A DNA stretch of 56,898 bases from Nitrospinota bacterium (GTDB lineage: Bacteria; Nitrospinota_A; UBA7883; JACRGQ01). The stretch covers positions 1 through 56,898 of the forward strand of contig JACRGQ010000025.1 of the NCBI GenBank assembly GCA_016217735.1. The letters are read 5' to 3'. Under the pieces are notes generated by a model, which saw only the letters and a program-made list of their open reading frames with translations, did no database searches and was not told the origin of the DNA. This document shows positions 23,571-31,550 of the stretch, piece after piece. Every line of letters begins with the position of its first letter. The first letter of the stretch is position 1. The translations under genes were made by a program, and so were the position numbers.

Positions 23571-25283
23571 ATGAAGCGCATCGAATATGACGTATTGATA
23601 GCGGGCGGCGGCATCGCCGGCCTGACCGCCGCGCACCGTCTGGTGGACGGCGCGAAAGCGGCGGGAACGCCGCTGCGGATCGCCGTGCTGGAAAAGGCGA
23701 AAAACTTCGGGGCGCACGTGTTGAGCGGCGCGGTGAGCAACCCCCGCTCGGTGAAGAAGCTGTTCCTCGATTACGAAACGAACGGTTTCCCCTTGGAAGG
23801 GAAATGCGCCGAGAGCCACTTAACGCTGCTTGGCGCGCGCCGGGCGAAGGATGTGCCGTTTGCCACGCTTGCCATGCCGGAGATGAACAAGACCGGTTAC
23901 CTCATCCTCTCGCTTTCCAACGTCTGCGCATGGATGGCGGAAAACCTTTTAGAGAAAACAAAGGATACCGCCGTCGCGGTCGATCTCTACAACGGCTTTG
24001 CCGCGCAGGAAATTCTTTACAGCGGCCAGCGGGTGACCGGTGTGCGGGTGGACGATACCGGCGCGCCTGAGCAGGATAACTGCCACGCCAAGATCACCAT
24101 CTTCGCCGACAAGGGGTTGCTGTCGCGCGACCTCGTTGAAAAATTCAACCTGGCGCAGAGCAACCAAACGTACGCCGTCGGCGTGAAAGAAGTGTGGGAG
24201 ACCGAGCAGGATTTTTCCGGCAAGGTCTGGCACACCCTCGGCTATCCGCTGATGGACGGCAACTTTGGCGGCGGCTTCATTTACGGCCTGAAAGACAAAA
24301 AACTCGCCATCGGCATGGTGGCGGGGCTGGATGGGCCAAACCCGAATCTCCAGCCGCCGCAGATTTTGCAGGCGATGAAAAAGCACCCCTTCGTGCAGCG
24401 GATGATCAAAGGGGGAAAGCTTGCCCGCTATGGCGCGTCCATCATCCCCGAAGCGGGATGGTTCGCCATGCCGAAGGAGTTGGCGGTGGATGGCGCGATG
24501 ATCGTGGGGGATGCCGCCGGCACGATGGACATCAAGGGATTCTCCGGCGTGGACAAAGCGATGGAAAGCGCCATGGCCGCCGCCGATGCGGCCTTCGCCG
24601 CGCTGCAAAAGAACGATACGTCCAAAGCGGCGCTGGCTTCATACCAAAAGGCGCTGCTGGACGGCTGGGTGGGACAGGAACTGAAAGCAAGCCGCTATTA
24701 TCGCCACGCATTCCACGAGAACAGGGCGCTCTTTAGCGATTACCTCCCCGTCGTGCTGAAGGGGCTGGACAAAGGAAGCATGATGAGCGGCGGCGTCAAG
24801 GCGTTCTTCACGGGGCCGGGCGGCCTCATTGGGGGCGGCTTGAACCTGCTCAAGCAGATGGGTGGCGGCGGCTGCGGGGAACTTCGGCTGCCCGAAGACC
24901 GCACCTGCTCCAAACCGGATCACCAAGCCGCGCCGTTGGCCGAGCCGGAAGGGTTTGCGAAGAACACCCTGTATCTCACGCCGGACGTGGTTTTTTACGC
25001 GCATACGCATTACCACGAGGGCAACGACCACATCAAGGAATTCGACGCGGCGGTTTGCAAAAAGTGCATCGCCCGCTTCGAGGCGGGGAACAACCCGCCG
25101 CCGTGCGTTGGGGATTGCACCGCCGAGGTGCATAGCGTGTTGGTGAAAGATGGCGCGAAGAGCCACCAGATGGCTTTGGAAAACTGCGTACAGTGCCGCA
25201 CCTGTGACATCGTTTGTCCGGAAAAGAACATCCGGGTGAACGCCGCTTTGCACGGCAGCGGTCCCGATTTCCGGGGACTTTAA
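23571..25283 (+). CDS. electron transfer flavoprotein-ubiquinone oxidoreductase (FixC-FixX fused type)
   Basis: 570 aa. It has an N-terminal FAD-binding Rossmann motif (DVLIAGGGIAGLTAAHRL), the ETF-QO regions HVLSGAVSNPRSV, GDAAGTMDIKGFSGVDKAMESA and KASRYYRHAF, and a C-terminal ferredoxin module with CVQCRTCDIVCPEKNI binding one 4Fe-4S cluster. An additional Cys series precedes it (CKKCIARF...PPPCVGDC), which is less usual. It transfers electrons from ETF into the membrane quinone pool. Together with etfBA it indicates respiration-linked oxidation of acyl-CoA, amino acids or similar. Confidence 0.93.
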   Translation: MKRIEYDVLIAGGGIAGLTAAHRLVDGAKAAGTPLRIAVLEKAKNFGAHVLSGAVSNPRSVKKLFLDYETNGFPLEGKCAESHLTLLGARRAKDVPFATLAMPEMNKTGYLILSLSNVCAWMAENLLEKTKDTAVAVDLYNGFAAQEILYSGQRVTGVRVDDTGAPEQDNCHAKITIFADKGLLSRDLVEKFNLAQSNQTYAVGVKEVWETEQDFSGKVWHTLGYPLMDGNFGGGFIYGLKDKKLAIGMVAGLDGPNPNLQPPQILQAMKKHPFVQRMIKGGKLARYGASIIPEAGWFAMPKELAVDGAMIVGDAAGTMDIKGFSGVDKAMESAMAAADAAFAALQKNDTSKAALASYQKALLDGWVGQELKASRYYRHAFHENRALFSDYLPVVLKGLDKGSMMSGGVKAFFTGPGGLIGGGLNLLKQMGGGGCGELRLPEDRTCSKPDHQAAPLAEPEGFAKNTLYLTPDVVFYAHTHYHEGNDHIKEFDAAVCKKCIARFEAGNNPPPCVGDCTAEVHSVLVKDGAKSHQMALENCVQCRTCDIVCPEKNIRVNAALHGSGPDFRGL

Positions 25284-25285
25284 TA

Positions 25286-25576
25286 ATGCGGGGGCGCGCC
25301 ACTTCGCCCCTGCAAGAAATACCCGGCATCGGGCCGAGTATCGCCGTCTATCTTGAGGGGGCCGGCATACGGACGGTGGCCGATCTGAAAGGGCGCGACC
25401 CCGAAGCGATTTACGAAGCGATCTGCCGCGCCCAGGGTCAACAAATAGACCGCTGCTTGCTTTACGTCTGCCGCTGCGCGGTCTACTACGCCGAAGGGGG
25501 ACGCGCTCCCACGAAGCTGAAGTGGTGGAATTGGAAGGACGCCGTCCCAGTAAAAAAGCCGCGCCGGACGGGCTGA
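25286..25576 (+). CDS. helix-hairpin-helix Cdd1-like protein
   Basis: 96 aa from the ATG at 25286, two nt after the ETF-QO stop. It shows the HhH motif LQEIPGIGPSIAVYLEGAGI, the segment DLKGRDPEAIYEAIC, DRCLLYVCRCAVYYAEG and a final LKWWNWKD. These match the small family named Cdd1 or pathogenicity locus (Pfam PF11731). The HhH motif suggests nucleic-acid binding; actual function is unknown. Convergent with the nitroreductase gene 12 nt downstream. Confidence 0.8.
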   Translation: MRGRATSPLQEIPGIGPSIAVYLEGAGIRTVADLKGRDPEAIYEAICRAQGQQIDRCLLYVCRCAVYYAEGGRAPTKLKWWNWKDAVPVKKPRRTG

Positions 25577-25588
25577 TAACGCCGGTGA

Positions 25589-26197
25589 TCAGTCGAGGCG
25601 GGTGACCACTTCGTCGAACGGCAGGCGGTTGCGCGGTTTCGGCTCTTGGGCGCGATGGCCGAAGGGGATCACCAGGGCCGGCACATACCGCGCCGGATCG
25701 GCGCCGACCGCTTCCATCAGCGTATCCGCATCAAAAGCGCCGACGGGGCAACTGTCGATACCGATGAAGGCCGCGGCGGTCATCATGTTCGCCGCCGCGA
25801 TATGGCATTGCGCCACGCTCCATTCAGCCGCGTTGACACTATCGTAATAGCTCCTGTAATAATCCAGCCTCGCCTCCCACCGGTCGCCGAAGCGCTTATG
25901 CAGGATTTCGCGGAAGTGCGGCGCGTCCGGGTGGATGTCGGCGGTTTTCGCCAGAATGACCACCACCACGCTGGCCTGTTCCACCTGTTTTTGATCCTTG
26001 CACGCGGCGCGCAGCTTTTTCTTCATCGCGCCGCCGCGCGCCACGAGGAAATGCCACTGCTCCATTCCCATGGATGAGGGGGAGAGACGCCCCGCTTCAA
26101 GAATATAGTCCAGCTCTTCTCCACCCACCGGTTTGGCCGGGGCGAACTCGCGGCAGGCGTGGCGGAAGTTCATCGCGTCGAGAAACCGGTTTTTCAT
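25589..26197 (-). CDS. nitroreductase-family NAD(P)H-dependent flavoenzyme
   Basis: 202 aa. The FMN-binding N-terminus FLDAMNFRHACREFAP, the LSPSSMGMEQWHFLV region (where this family contacts FMN and the substrate) and the C-terminal PALVIPFGHRAQEPKPRNRLPFDEVV are typical of the nitroreductase family. It probably reduces quinones or nitro compounds; the substrate is not predictable. The start has AAGGAG 7 nt upstream. The gene is divergent from argH. Confidence 0.88.
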   Translation of the reverse strand: MKNRFLDAMNFRHACREFAPAKPVGGEELDYILEAGRLSPSSMGMEQWHFLVARGGAMKKKLRAACKDQKQVEQASVVVVILAKTADIHPDAPHFREILHKRFGDRWEARLDYYRSYYDSVNAAEWSVAQCHIAAANMMTAAAFIGIDSCPVGAFDADTLMEAVGADPARYVPALVIPFGHRAQEPKPRNRLPFDEVVTRLD

Positions 26198-26242
26198 TGT
26201 TGACTCCTTTTGCTCTTCCGAAAACAGTAACAGAGGAGGCTG

Positions 26243-26266
26243 GCGCGGGCAAGGGTTTTCCCGCGC
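26243..26266. other. GC-rich hairpin between nitroreductase and argH genes
   Basis: GCGCGGG (26243-26249) pairs with CCCGCGC (26260-26266) across a 10-nt loop, in the 119-nt divergent promoter region. No T-tract follows. It could be a regulator site or leader structure for argH. Confidence 0.35.
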
Positions 26267-26316
26267 GCGGCCGCGTGATTCTGTGCTAAACTTTTTGAAA
26301 CAGGGTAAGGGGAAAC

Positions 26317-27696
26317 ATGAAAAACAAGGCGTGGGGCGGCCGGTTCAAGGCCGCGCAGACGAAGGCGTTTCTGGAATACGGCGCGTCCATCGGCTTCGAT
26401 AAAAAACTGGCTGAATACGACGTGATGCAGAATGTGGCGCACGCCACCGCTTTGCACAAGGCGCGCATCCTCACGCCGGGGGAACTGAAGAAAATAGTCG
26501 GCGGCCTCAAGAAGGTCGCGGCGGAAATACGCGCCGGCAAATTCAAGTACCGCGTCGAGGACGAAGACATCCACATGAACATCGAGCGGCGGCTGACGGA
26601 GATCATCGGCCCGCTGGCGGGGAAGGTCCACACCGGCCGCAGCCGCAACGACCAGGTGGCCACCGACGTGCGGCTCTACACACGCGAGAACGCCATCGCC
26701 ATCGCCGGACTCATAGCGGGGCTGCGCCGCGCCTTCGTGGCGCAGGCGGAAAAGAACGTTGACGCCGTGATGCCTTCGTACACCCATATGCAGCAGGCGC
26801 AGCCGATACGCGTGGCCCACTGGTTCATGGCGTATCAGGAGATGTTCCGGCGCGACGAGGAGCGCTTCCACCTCGCGGCGCAGGGGGCCAACGTGATGCC
26901 GCTCGGCTCCGGCGCGCTGGCGGGGGTCAATTATCCCATCGACCGCCGGGTAACCGCCAACCTGCTCGGCTTCGGGGCGATTTCGGCCAACTCGCTCGAC
27001 GCCGTTTCCGACCGCGATTTCGCGGTGGAATTCCTCGCCGCCACCGCGCTCCTCTTCGCGCATCTCTCGCGCTTCGCCGAGGACCTCATCATCTATTCGT
27101 CCAGCGAGTTCGGCTGCGTCGATCTGCCCGACGAATACTGCACCGGCAGCTCCATCATGCCGCAGAAAAAAAATCCCGACCTGCTGGAGCTTTTCCGGGG
27201 CAAGACCGGCCGGGTGAACGGCAACCTGATAAGCCTGCTCACCATCATCAAGGGGTTGCCGCTGGCGTATAACAAGGATTTACAGGAAGACAAAATCGGC
27301 CTTTTCGACAGCTGCGAACAGGCGCTCGCAGCGCTGCCGCTCGCCACGGATTTCGTGAAAAAGATGAAGTTCCACGTGAAGCTGCTGGAAGCGCGGGTGA
27401 AGAACGGATTTCTAACGGCGGTCGACCTCGCCGACTATTTGGCGTTGCGGGGGATGCCGTTCCGCGAGGCGCACCACGTTGTGGGGGCCATCGTCCGCGA
27501 GTGCGAGGAGAAGGGGATGACCTTCGCCGATCTGACGCTTGCGCATTTGCGGGCGCACAGTCCGCTGTTCAAAAAGGATGTGTTCGATTATCTCGATCCC
27601 ACAAAATCCCCCGACCGGAAGAAAACGTTCGGCTCCACCGCGAAGAAAGAGATTTTGGAGCAGATAGCCGCCGCGAAACAGGAACTGGACAAATGA
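26317..27696 (+). CDS. argH: argininosuccinate lyase
   Basis: 459 aa, close to the family's usual 455-470, with AAGGGG upstream of the ATG. The superfamily signature GSSIMPQKKNPD is present (about 282-293), as are KVHTGRSRNDQVATDVRLY and YTHMQQAQPIRVAHW around the active site. It splits argininosuccinate to arginine and fumarate in arginine synthesis. No other arg gene is in the window. The last 4 nt overlap the small lipoprotein gene lptM. Confidence 0.97.
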   Translation: MKNKAWGGRFKAAQTKAFLEYGASIGFDKKLAEYDVMQNVAHATALHKARILTPGELKKIVGGLKKVAAEIRAGKFKYRVEDEDIHMNIERRLTEIIGPLAGKVHTGRSRNDQVATDVRLYTRENAIAIAGLIAGLRRAFVAQAEKNVDAVMPSYTHMQQAQPIRVAHWFMAYQEMFRRDEERFHLAAQGANVMPLGSGALAGVNYPIDRRVTANLLGFGAISANSLDAVSDRDFAVEFLAATALLFAHLSRFAEDLIIYSSSEFGCVDLPDEYCTGSSIMPQKKNPDLLELFRGKTGRVNGNLISLLTIIKGLPLAYNKDLQEDKIGLFDSCEQALAALPLATDFVKKMKFHVKLLEARVKNGFLTAVDLADYLALRGMPFREAHHVVGAIVRECEEKGMTFADLTLAHLRAHSPLFKKDVFDYLDPTKSPDRKKTFGSTAKKEILEQIAAAKQELDK

Positions 27697-27821
27697 GCAT
27701 TAGAGGGAGGGCCATCATTGCGGTGGCGTTGCTTGTTGCCCTCCTTGCACCGCTTTCCGGCTGCGGCCTGAAAACCGCCCCACAGCCGCCCGCCCCCAAA
27801 GATTCCCCCGCCTCCCGGTAA
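27693..27821 (+). CDS. lptM: LptM/YifL-like small lipoprotein
   Basis: 42 aa, starting at the ATGA overlap with argH. It consists of a lipoprotein signal (AVALLVALLAPLSGC, lipidated Cys near 26) followed at once by GLKTAPQPPAP and a short Pro-rich tail. The CGLK after the Cys and the place next to a lysine/arginine biosynthesis gene are typical of the YifL family, renamed LptM in E. coli, where it helps LptDE assembly in the outer membrane. Function here is inferred from that. Confidence 0.75.
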   Translation: MSIRGRAIIAVALLVALLAPLSGCGLKTAPQPPAPKDSPASR

Positions 27822-27836
27822 CCTTGTCCGGGGAAT

Positions 27837-28637
27837 TCAGCTGCCGCTGGATTGGTAGTGGTCTATGCCGCGTTTCCAGACGTACAGTGAGAGGGCGAAG
27901 AGGAGCGCGCCGACCAGCGGCGTGGCCATCTGCAAGGCGGGATGGAAGAGGTTCTCGCCGGTTTTATCCAAAAAATATTGCGCCGGGTAGAAGTTCACGA
28001 AGGCGATGGGGAAGAGGAACGTCAGGAAGAACTGCACCCCGTGGCTGTAGATGCTGACGGGGTAGAGGATGAACTCCTTGCTGGAAAAAACCACGATGTG
28101 GACCAGCGAGGAGTTCCGCAGCGTCCAGAACGCAACGGCGGAGACCGATAGCCGCATGGCGCTTTGTATCATCACGCCGCCCACGATGACGAACGGCAGG
28201 AAAAAGTCCTTTTTCAGGCTCCACTCGATCCCTGAATACTTTGCGCCGTAATACAGCGCCACCGCCCCCAAAAAGAAGTGCGCCACGGTGGAAGCCTCGA
28301 ACCGGGAGAAAACCACCTGTCCCAGCGGACTCAAGGGGCGGACGAGCGTCCGGTCGAATTCCCCCTGAATCAGCATCTGGTCGAAATTGACCAGCGCGTT
28401 GAAGAAGAGGGTGGTGAATCCCTGCGAAAAAGTGAGCAGGCCGAAGAGGAAGGCTATCTCGCCCGTTGTCCAGCCGTGGATTTCCTTGAAGCGGGCCAGC
28501 ACCACGATCAGCAGCCCCAGCTGGGCGAGGTAGAAAAAGAGGATGGCAACGAGGAATAACAGGAACGACGCCTTGTATTCCATCCGCGCCCGCACCGAAA
28601 GGAGCGCCAGCGTGGCGTATATTTTCAGCGTTTCCAT
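27837..28637 (-). CDS. ABC-2 family transporter permease (second)
   Basis: 266 aa from the ATG at 28637, sharing the A of the upstream gene's stop (TGATG). It has about six transmembrane helices, with RMEYKASFLLFLVAILFFYLAQLGLLIVVLARF early and GEFDRTLVRPLSPLGQVV in a cytoplasmic loop. That loop matches the EFDRxLxRPL segment of the DUF990-like ABC-2 permeases that come in pairs. Substrate is unknown. Convergent with argH-lptM. Confidence 0.85.
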   Translation of the reverse strand: METLKIYATLALLSVRARMEYKASFLLFLVAILFFYLAQLGLLIVVLARFKEIHGWTTGEIAFLFGLLTFSQGFTTLFFNALVNFDQMLIQGEFDRTLVRPLSPLGQVVFSRFEASTVAHFFLGAVALYYGAKYSGIEWSLKKDFFLPFVIVGGVMIQSAMRLSVSAVAFWTLRNSSLVHIVVFSSKEFILYPVSIYSHGVQFFLTFLFPIAFVNFYPAQYFLDKTGENLFHPALQMATPLVGALLFALSLYVWKRGIDHYQSSGS

Positions 28638-29431
28638 CAGCCCCCCTGTATCACCAGGCGGCTTTTCGCGGCGTTCCAGGCAAGCAGGCTCGCCGCCCCC
28701 ATGATGCCGACCCATGCCGCCTGCTCGGTGAGCATGACAAGCGCCCGCTCCGGCGCGGCATGGCCGACCAGTATGGCGGCGGGGGTGGAAAAGATGTGCT
28801 GAAACGGCAGCAGCGCGATGAACGGTTTCATGAAGGCCGGAAATAAATCCACCGGTATCACGCTTCCCCCCAGCAGGTTCAGCAGGCCGTACTTCATCAG
28901 TTGGAAAGGGAAGACTTCGATGACCCAGAAGGCGATCAGCCCGAAGAGGTAGTTGAGCATGAAGAGGATGAGGTAGCCCATCACGAGTGAAAGCGCGCCC
29001 AGCGCCGTTCCCTGCGCGGTGAACGGGATGTCGAGCTTGAAGAGGAAGACGGAGAAAATGAGAATCGGCACGCCCCGCGCCGCGGTGTGGAAGGCGGAAA
29101 AGCCGATGCACTGCGCCAGGTTCATCATGAAAAAGGAGACGGGACGGATCAGGTCGGTGGCGATGGAGCCATCGCGTACTTTTATCGCGATGGTGGTGTC
29201 ATCCATCGAAAACGAAATCCGTATCGCCATCGCCGTCACCGCGTACGCCGTGATGCTGGCGGCGGTGAACCCCCCCACGCCGCCCCCCTGCGCGTAGAGC
29301 GCCCGCCAGAGCGCGGTGAAGACGAAGATGTACAGGAAGCCGTTGAGCACCGCCATGAAATAGTCGAAACGGTAGGCAATCTCCTTCTGGAACGATACGG
29401 CGGCGAATTTGCCGAATACCGCGAGGTTCAT
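28637..29431 (-). CDS. ABC-2 family transporter permease (first)
   Basis: 264 aa from the ATG at 29431, 4 nt inside the ATPase gene end. About six helices, with VRDGSIATDLIRPVSFF as the equivalent of the D-RP loop of its partner. The two permeases are similar in layout but clearly diverged, so the exporter is probably ATPase2-permeaseA-permeaseB. Confidence 0.85.
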   Translation of the reverse strand: MNLAVFGKFAAVSFQKEIAYRFDYFMAVLNGFLYIFVFTALWRALYAQGGGVGGFTAASITAYAVTAMAIRISFSMDDTTIAIKVRDGSIATDLIRPVSFFMMNLAQCIGFSAFHTAARGVPILIFSVFLFKLDIPFTAQGTALGALSLVMGYLILFMLNYLFGLIAFWVIEVFPFQLMKYGLLNLLGGSVIPVDLFPAFMKPFIALLPFQHIFSTPAAILVGHAAPERALVMLTEQAAWVGIMGAASLLAWNAAKSRLVIQGG

Positions 29432-30453
29432 TGTGCCGCCTTCTCCCCCGGCGCGTATGCGGGAAGCGCCGTTGTTTTTTCGTAGATGGAACGGATGATG
29501 ATCTCCACCGACGGTTCGCGCACCGAGAGGTCTTTCACCGGATAAAGGCTCGCCAGTTTGCCGATGGCCAGCGCCAGCCCGGATGAATCGTGTGCATGGC
29601 GGAGCCACATCTTCTTCCCCTCGCGCCGCACCGGCACCAGCACCGGCACCAATGGAAGCTCCGTTACCTCGTTTTCGAAATCGACTTCGATGATTTTGTC
29701 GTGCGGAAATTTCTTTTTCAGCTCTTCGGTGGGACCGTCGTAGATGATGCGTCCTTTGTCCAGGATAATGAGCCGCTTGCAGAGCTGCTCGATGTCGTTC
29801 ATGTCGTGCGTGGTGAGGATGATGGTGGTGCCGTCCTTTCCGTTAAGTTCTTTCAGGAAGGAGCGGATATTTTCCTTGGCAAGCACGTCGAGGCCGATGG
29901 TCGGCTCGTCCAAAAAGAGCACCGCCGGGCGGTGGACGAGCGCCGCGGCGATGTCGCACCGCATCCGCTGGCCGAGCGAGAGCTTCCGCACCGGCATCTC
30001 CATCAGGCCGTCGAGACCCAGACCCTTTGTGAGACGCGCCATCGTGGCGTCAAAGTCCCCCTTCGGCACGCGGTAGATCACGCGGAGGATTTCAAAACTT
30101 TCGCGCACCGGCAGATCCCACCAGAGCTGCGTCCGCTGGCCGAAGACCACGCCGATGTTCATGCCGTTCGTCCGCCGGTTTTCGTACGGCACGACGCCGT
30201 TCACCCGCGCCACGCCGCCGGTGGGGACGAGGATGCCGGTGAGGATTTTTATGGTGGTGCTTTTTCCCGCGCCGTTCTCGCCGACGTAGCCGACGAATTC
30301 CCCCTGGGCGATGCCGAAGTTGACGTTCTCCACGGCGTGGATGATCCGCTTCTTCGTGCTGAAGAGCGCCTTCACCGCGCCGAGCAGCCCTTTGCCCGAT
30401 TCGTCCACCGTGAAGGTCTTGACGAGGTTTTGCGCTTCAATGGTGTATGCCAT
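29428..30453 (-). CDS. ABC transporter ATPase of the paired ABC-2 exporter
   Basis: 341 aa from the ATG at 30453. Walker A GENGAGKST, GVVFGQRTQLWWDLPVRESF (a Q-loop typical of the DUF990-partner ATPases), signature LSLGQRMRCDIAAAL, Walker B AVLFLDEPTIGLD and switch TTHD. A C-terminal domain (about 240-341) follows. TATCAT ends 6 nt before the ATG and no Shine-Dalgarno is visible. A TTG at 30471 is a less likely start, because it would lie upstream of the predicted transcription start. Confidence 0.92.
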   Translation of the reverse strand: MAYTIEAQNLVKTFTVDESGKGLLGAVKALFSTKKRIIHAVENVNFGIAQGEFVGYVGENGAGKSTTIKILTGILVPTGGVARVNGVVPYENRRTNGMNIGVVFGQRTQLWWDLPVRESFEILRVIYRVPKGDFDATMARLTKGLGLDGLMEMPVRKLSLGQRMRCDIAAALVHRPAVLFLDEPTIGLDVLAKENIRSFLKELNGKDGTTIILTTHDMNDIEQLCKRLIILDKGRIIYDGPTEELKKKFPHDKIIEVDFENEVTELPLVPVLVPVRREGKKMWLRHAHDSSGLALAIGKLASLYPVKDLSVREPSVEIIIRSIYEKTTALPAYAPGEKAAQ

Positions 30454-30459
30454 CGTTAA

Positions 30460-30465
30460 ATGATA
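30460..30465 (-). promoter_or_regulatory. -10 box of leaderless ABC-exporter promoter
   Basis: TATCAT on the minus strand, 6 nt before the ATG at 30453. The -35 is not clear. It is back to back with the promoter at 30483-30511. Confidence 0.4.
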
Positions 30466-30482
30466 CCGCAATTTGCCGCCGG

Positions 30483-30511
30483 TTGCCCCGCGGGCGGGTG
30501 GGCCTTACAAT
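30483..30511 (+). promoter_or_regulatory. sigma70-like promoter of a small gene
   Basis: TTGCCC (30483-30488), 17-nt spacer, TACAAT (30506-30511), then 6 nt to the ATG at 30518. The predicted mRNA starts at the start codon. Confidence 0.5.
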
Positions 30512-30517
30512 GTAAGT

Positions 30518-30739
30518 ATGGCAACAGAAAGTGTGGCAAAGGCGGGAGCTTCGGGGGGCATGTACCCCGTGAAAAAGAAAGCGGCCCCTCCCCCCGGAAA
30601 CGAGGCCGCGGGCGCTTCCGCCGCGGCGGCAAACGCGGCCGGGCCGACCGGCAAGGCGGCGGATACCTATGCCAGCGGGCCGGGCGGCGCCCAGGGCGGA
30701 GCGGCCGGCAAAGGCGGCAAGATCAACGTGCAGGCTTGA
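30518..30739 (+). CDS. small Ala/Gly-rich protein of unknown function
   Basis: 73 aa, low complexity, rich in Ala, Gly, Pro and Lys (GMYPVKKKAAPPPGNEAA..., ...GGAQGGAAGKGGKINVQA). It lacks a signal peptide or membrane segment and is probably disordered. The start is supported by a promoter that places the transcript 5' end at the ATG. No family is recognised. It precedes the methyltransferase gene by 21 nt and may be co-transcribed. Confidence 0.5.
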   Translation: MATESVAKAGASGGMYPVKKKAAPPPGNEAAGASAAAANAAGPTGKAADTYASGPGGAQGGAAGKGGKINVQA

Positions 30740-30760
30740 CCGGCGCGAAGCAGCACCACC

Positions 30761-31456
30761 GTGGCCGATAATCTTACCCAGCCCTCCACCGGCTATCGCT
30801 ATTCGCTCGACCCGTTTTTGCTGGCCGGTTTTACGGCTGAATGTCTGCCTTCCGCAACGGCGGCCCGCGCCATCGATCTTGGCACGGGCAACGGCATCCT
30901 CACCGCGTTGTTGGGCAAAATGTATCCCGCGTCATCGTTTGTCGGCGTTGATATACGGAAGAGCGGCCTTCCGCATGCGCGCGGCAACGCGCCGCACGCG
31001 TTGTTCGTCAACGCCGATATCCGCGCGGCGGCAAATCTGTTCCCCCCCGGCGCGTTCGATCTCGCGGTGAGCAACCCGCCGTACCGCAAGGCGGGGGATG
31101 GCCGGATGAATCCGGACGGCGACAAAGCGGTGGCGCGCCACGAGGTGGCGCTCACGCTGGAGGAGCTTGTTACGGCCGCGCGTCATTTGTTGCGCGATGG
31201 CGGCGTGTTTTGCCTTGTCCATCTCGCGGAGCGGAGCACGGAACTGATGCACCTTTTGCATGAATGCGGCTTCGCGCCGCGCACCGTCCGGTATGTGCAG
31301 AGCCGCGAAGGGGAAGACCCGTTCCTGGTTTTGGCGGAGGCGGTGAAAGGGGGGCGCAACCGCGTTACGGTGAAGCCGCCGTTCATCGTCTACGCCCCGG
31401 ATGGCGGCTACACCGCCGCGATGAATGCCATCTACGGGAAATTCGATGTCCTCTGA
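30761..31456 (+). CDS. tRNA1(Val) N6-adenine methyltransferase-like protein
   Basis: 231 aa, GTG start. It is a class I SAM methyltransferase: AIDLGTGNGILTALL (motif I), FVGVDIRKS, and the catalytic NPPY (AVSNPPYRKAG), which marks N6-adenine or N5-glutamine methylation. The N-terminal GYRYSLDPFLLAGF is characteristic of the TrmN6/YfiC group (Q-G-x-R-x-x-D-x-x-L-L). It probably modifies A37 of tRNA1Val. Neighbour miaA also modifies A37, so the two may form a tRNA-modification pair. Confidence 0.85.
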   Translation: MADNLTQPSTGYRYSLDPFLLAGFTAECLPSATAARAIDLGTGNGILTALLGKMYPASSFVGVDIRKSGLPHARGNAPHALFVNADIRAAANLFPPGAFDLAVSNPPYRKAGDGRMNPDGDKAVARHEVALTLEELVTAARHLLRDGGVFCLVHLAERSTELMHLLHECGFAPRTVRYVQSREGEDPFLVLAEAVKGGRNRVTVKPPFIVYAPDGGYTAAMNAIYGKFDVL

Positions 31457-31550
31457 CAGGGTGTTGAAAAACTGTTTATGCATGTCATTCTGAACGTAGT
31501 GAAGAATCTCTTTCCGGAAAGAGATCCTTCGCCTGCGGCTCAGGATGACA
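31457..31550. repeat. dispersed palindromic element, copy B
   Basis: The 68-bp hairpin (31483-31550) is inverted relative to copy A at 13983-14050 and about 94% identical to its reverse complement. The flank CAGGGTGTTGAAAAA (31457-31471) is shared too. It fills the gap between the methyltransferase and miaA and supplies the first 25 or so codons of the miaA reading frame. Confidence 0.85.
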
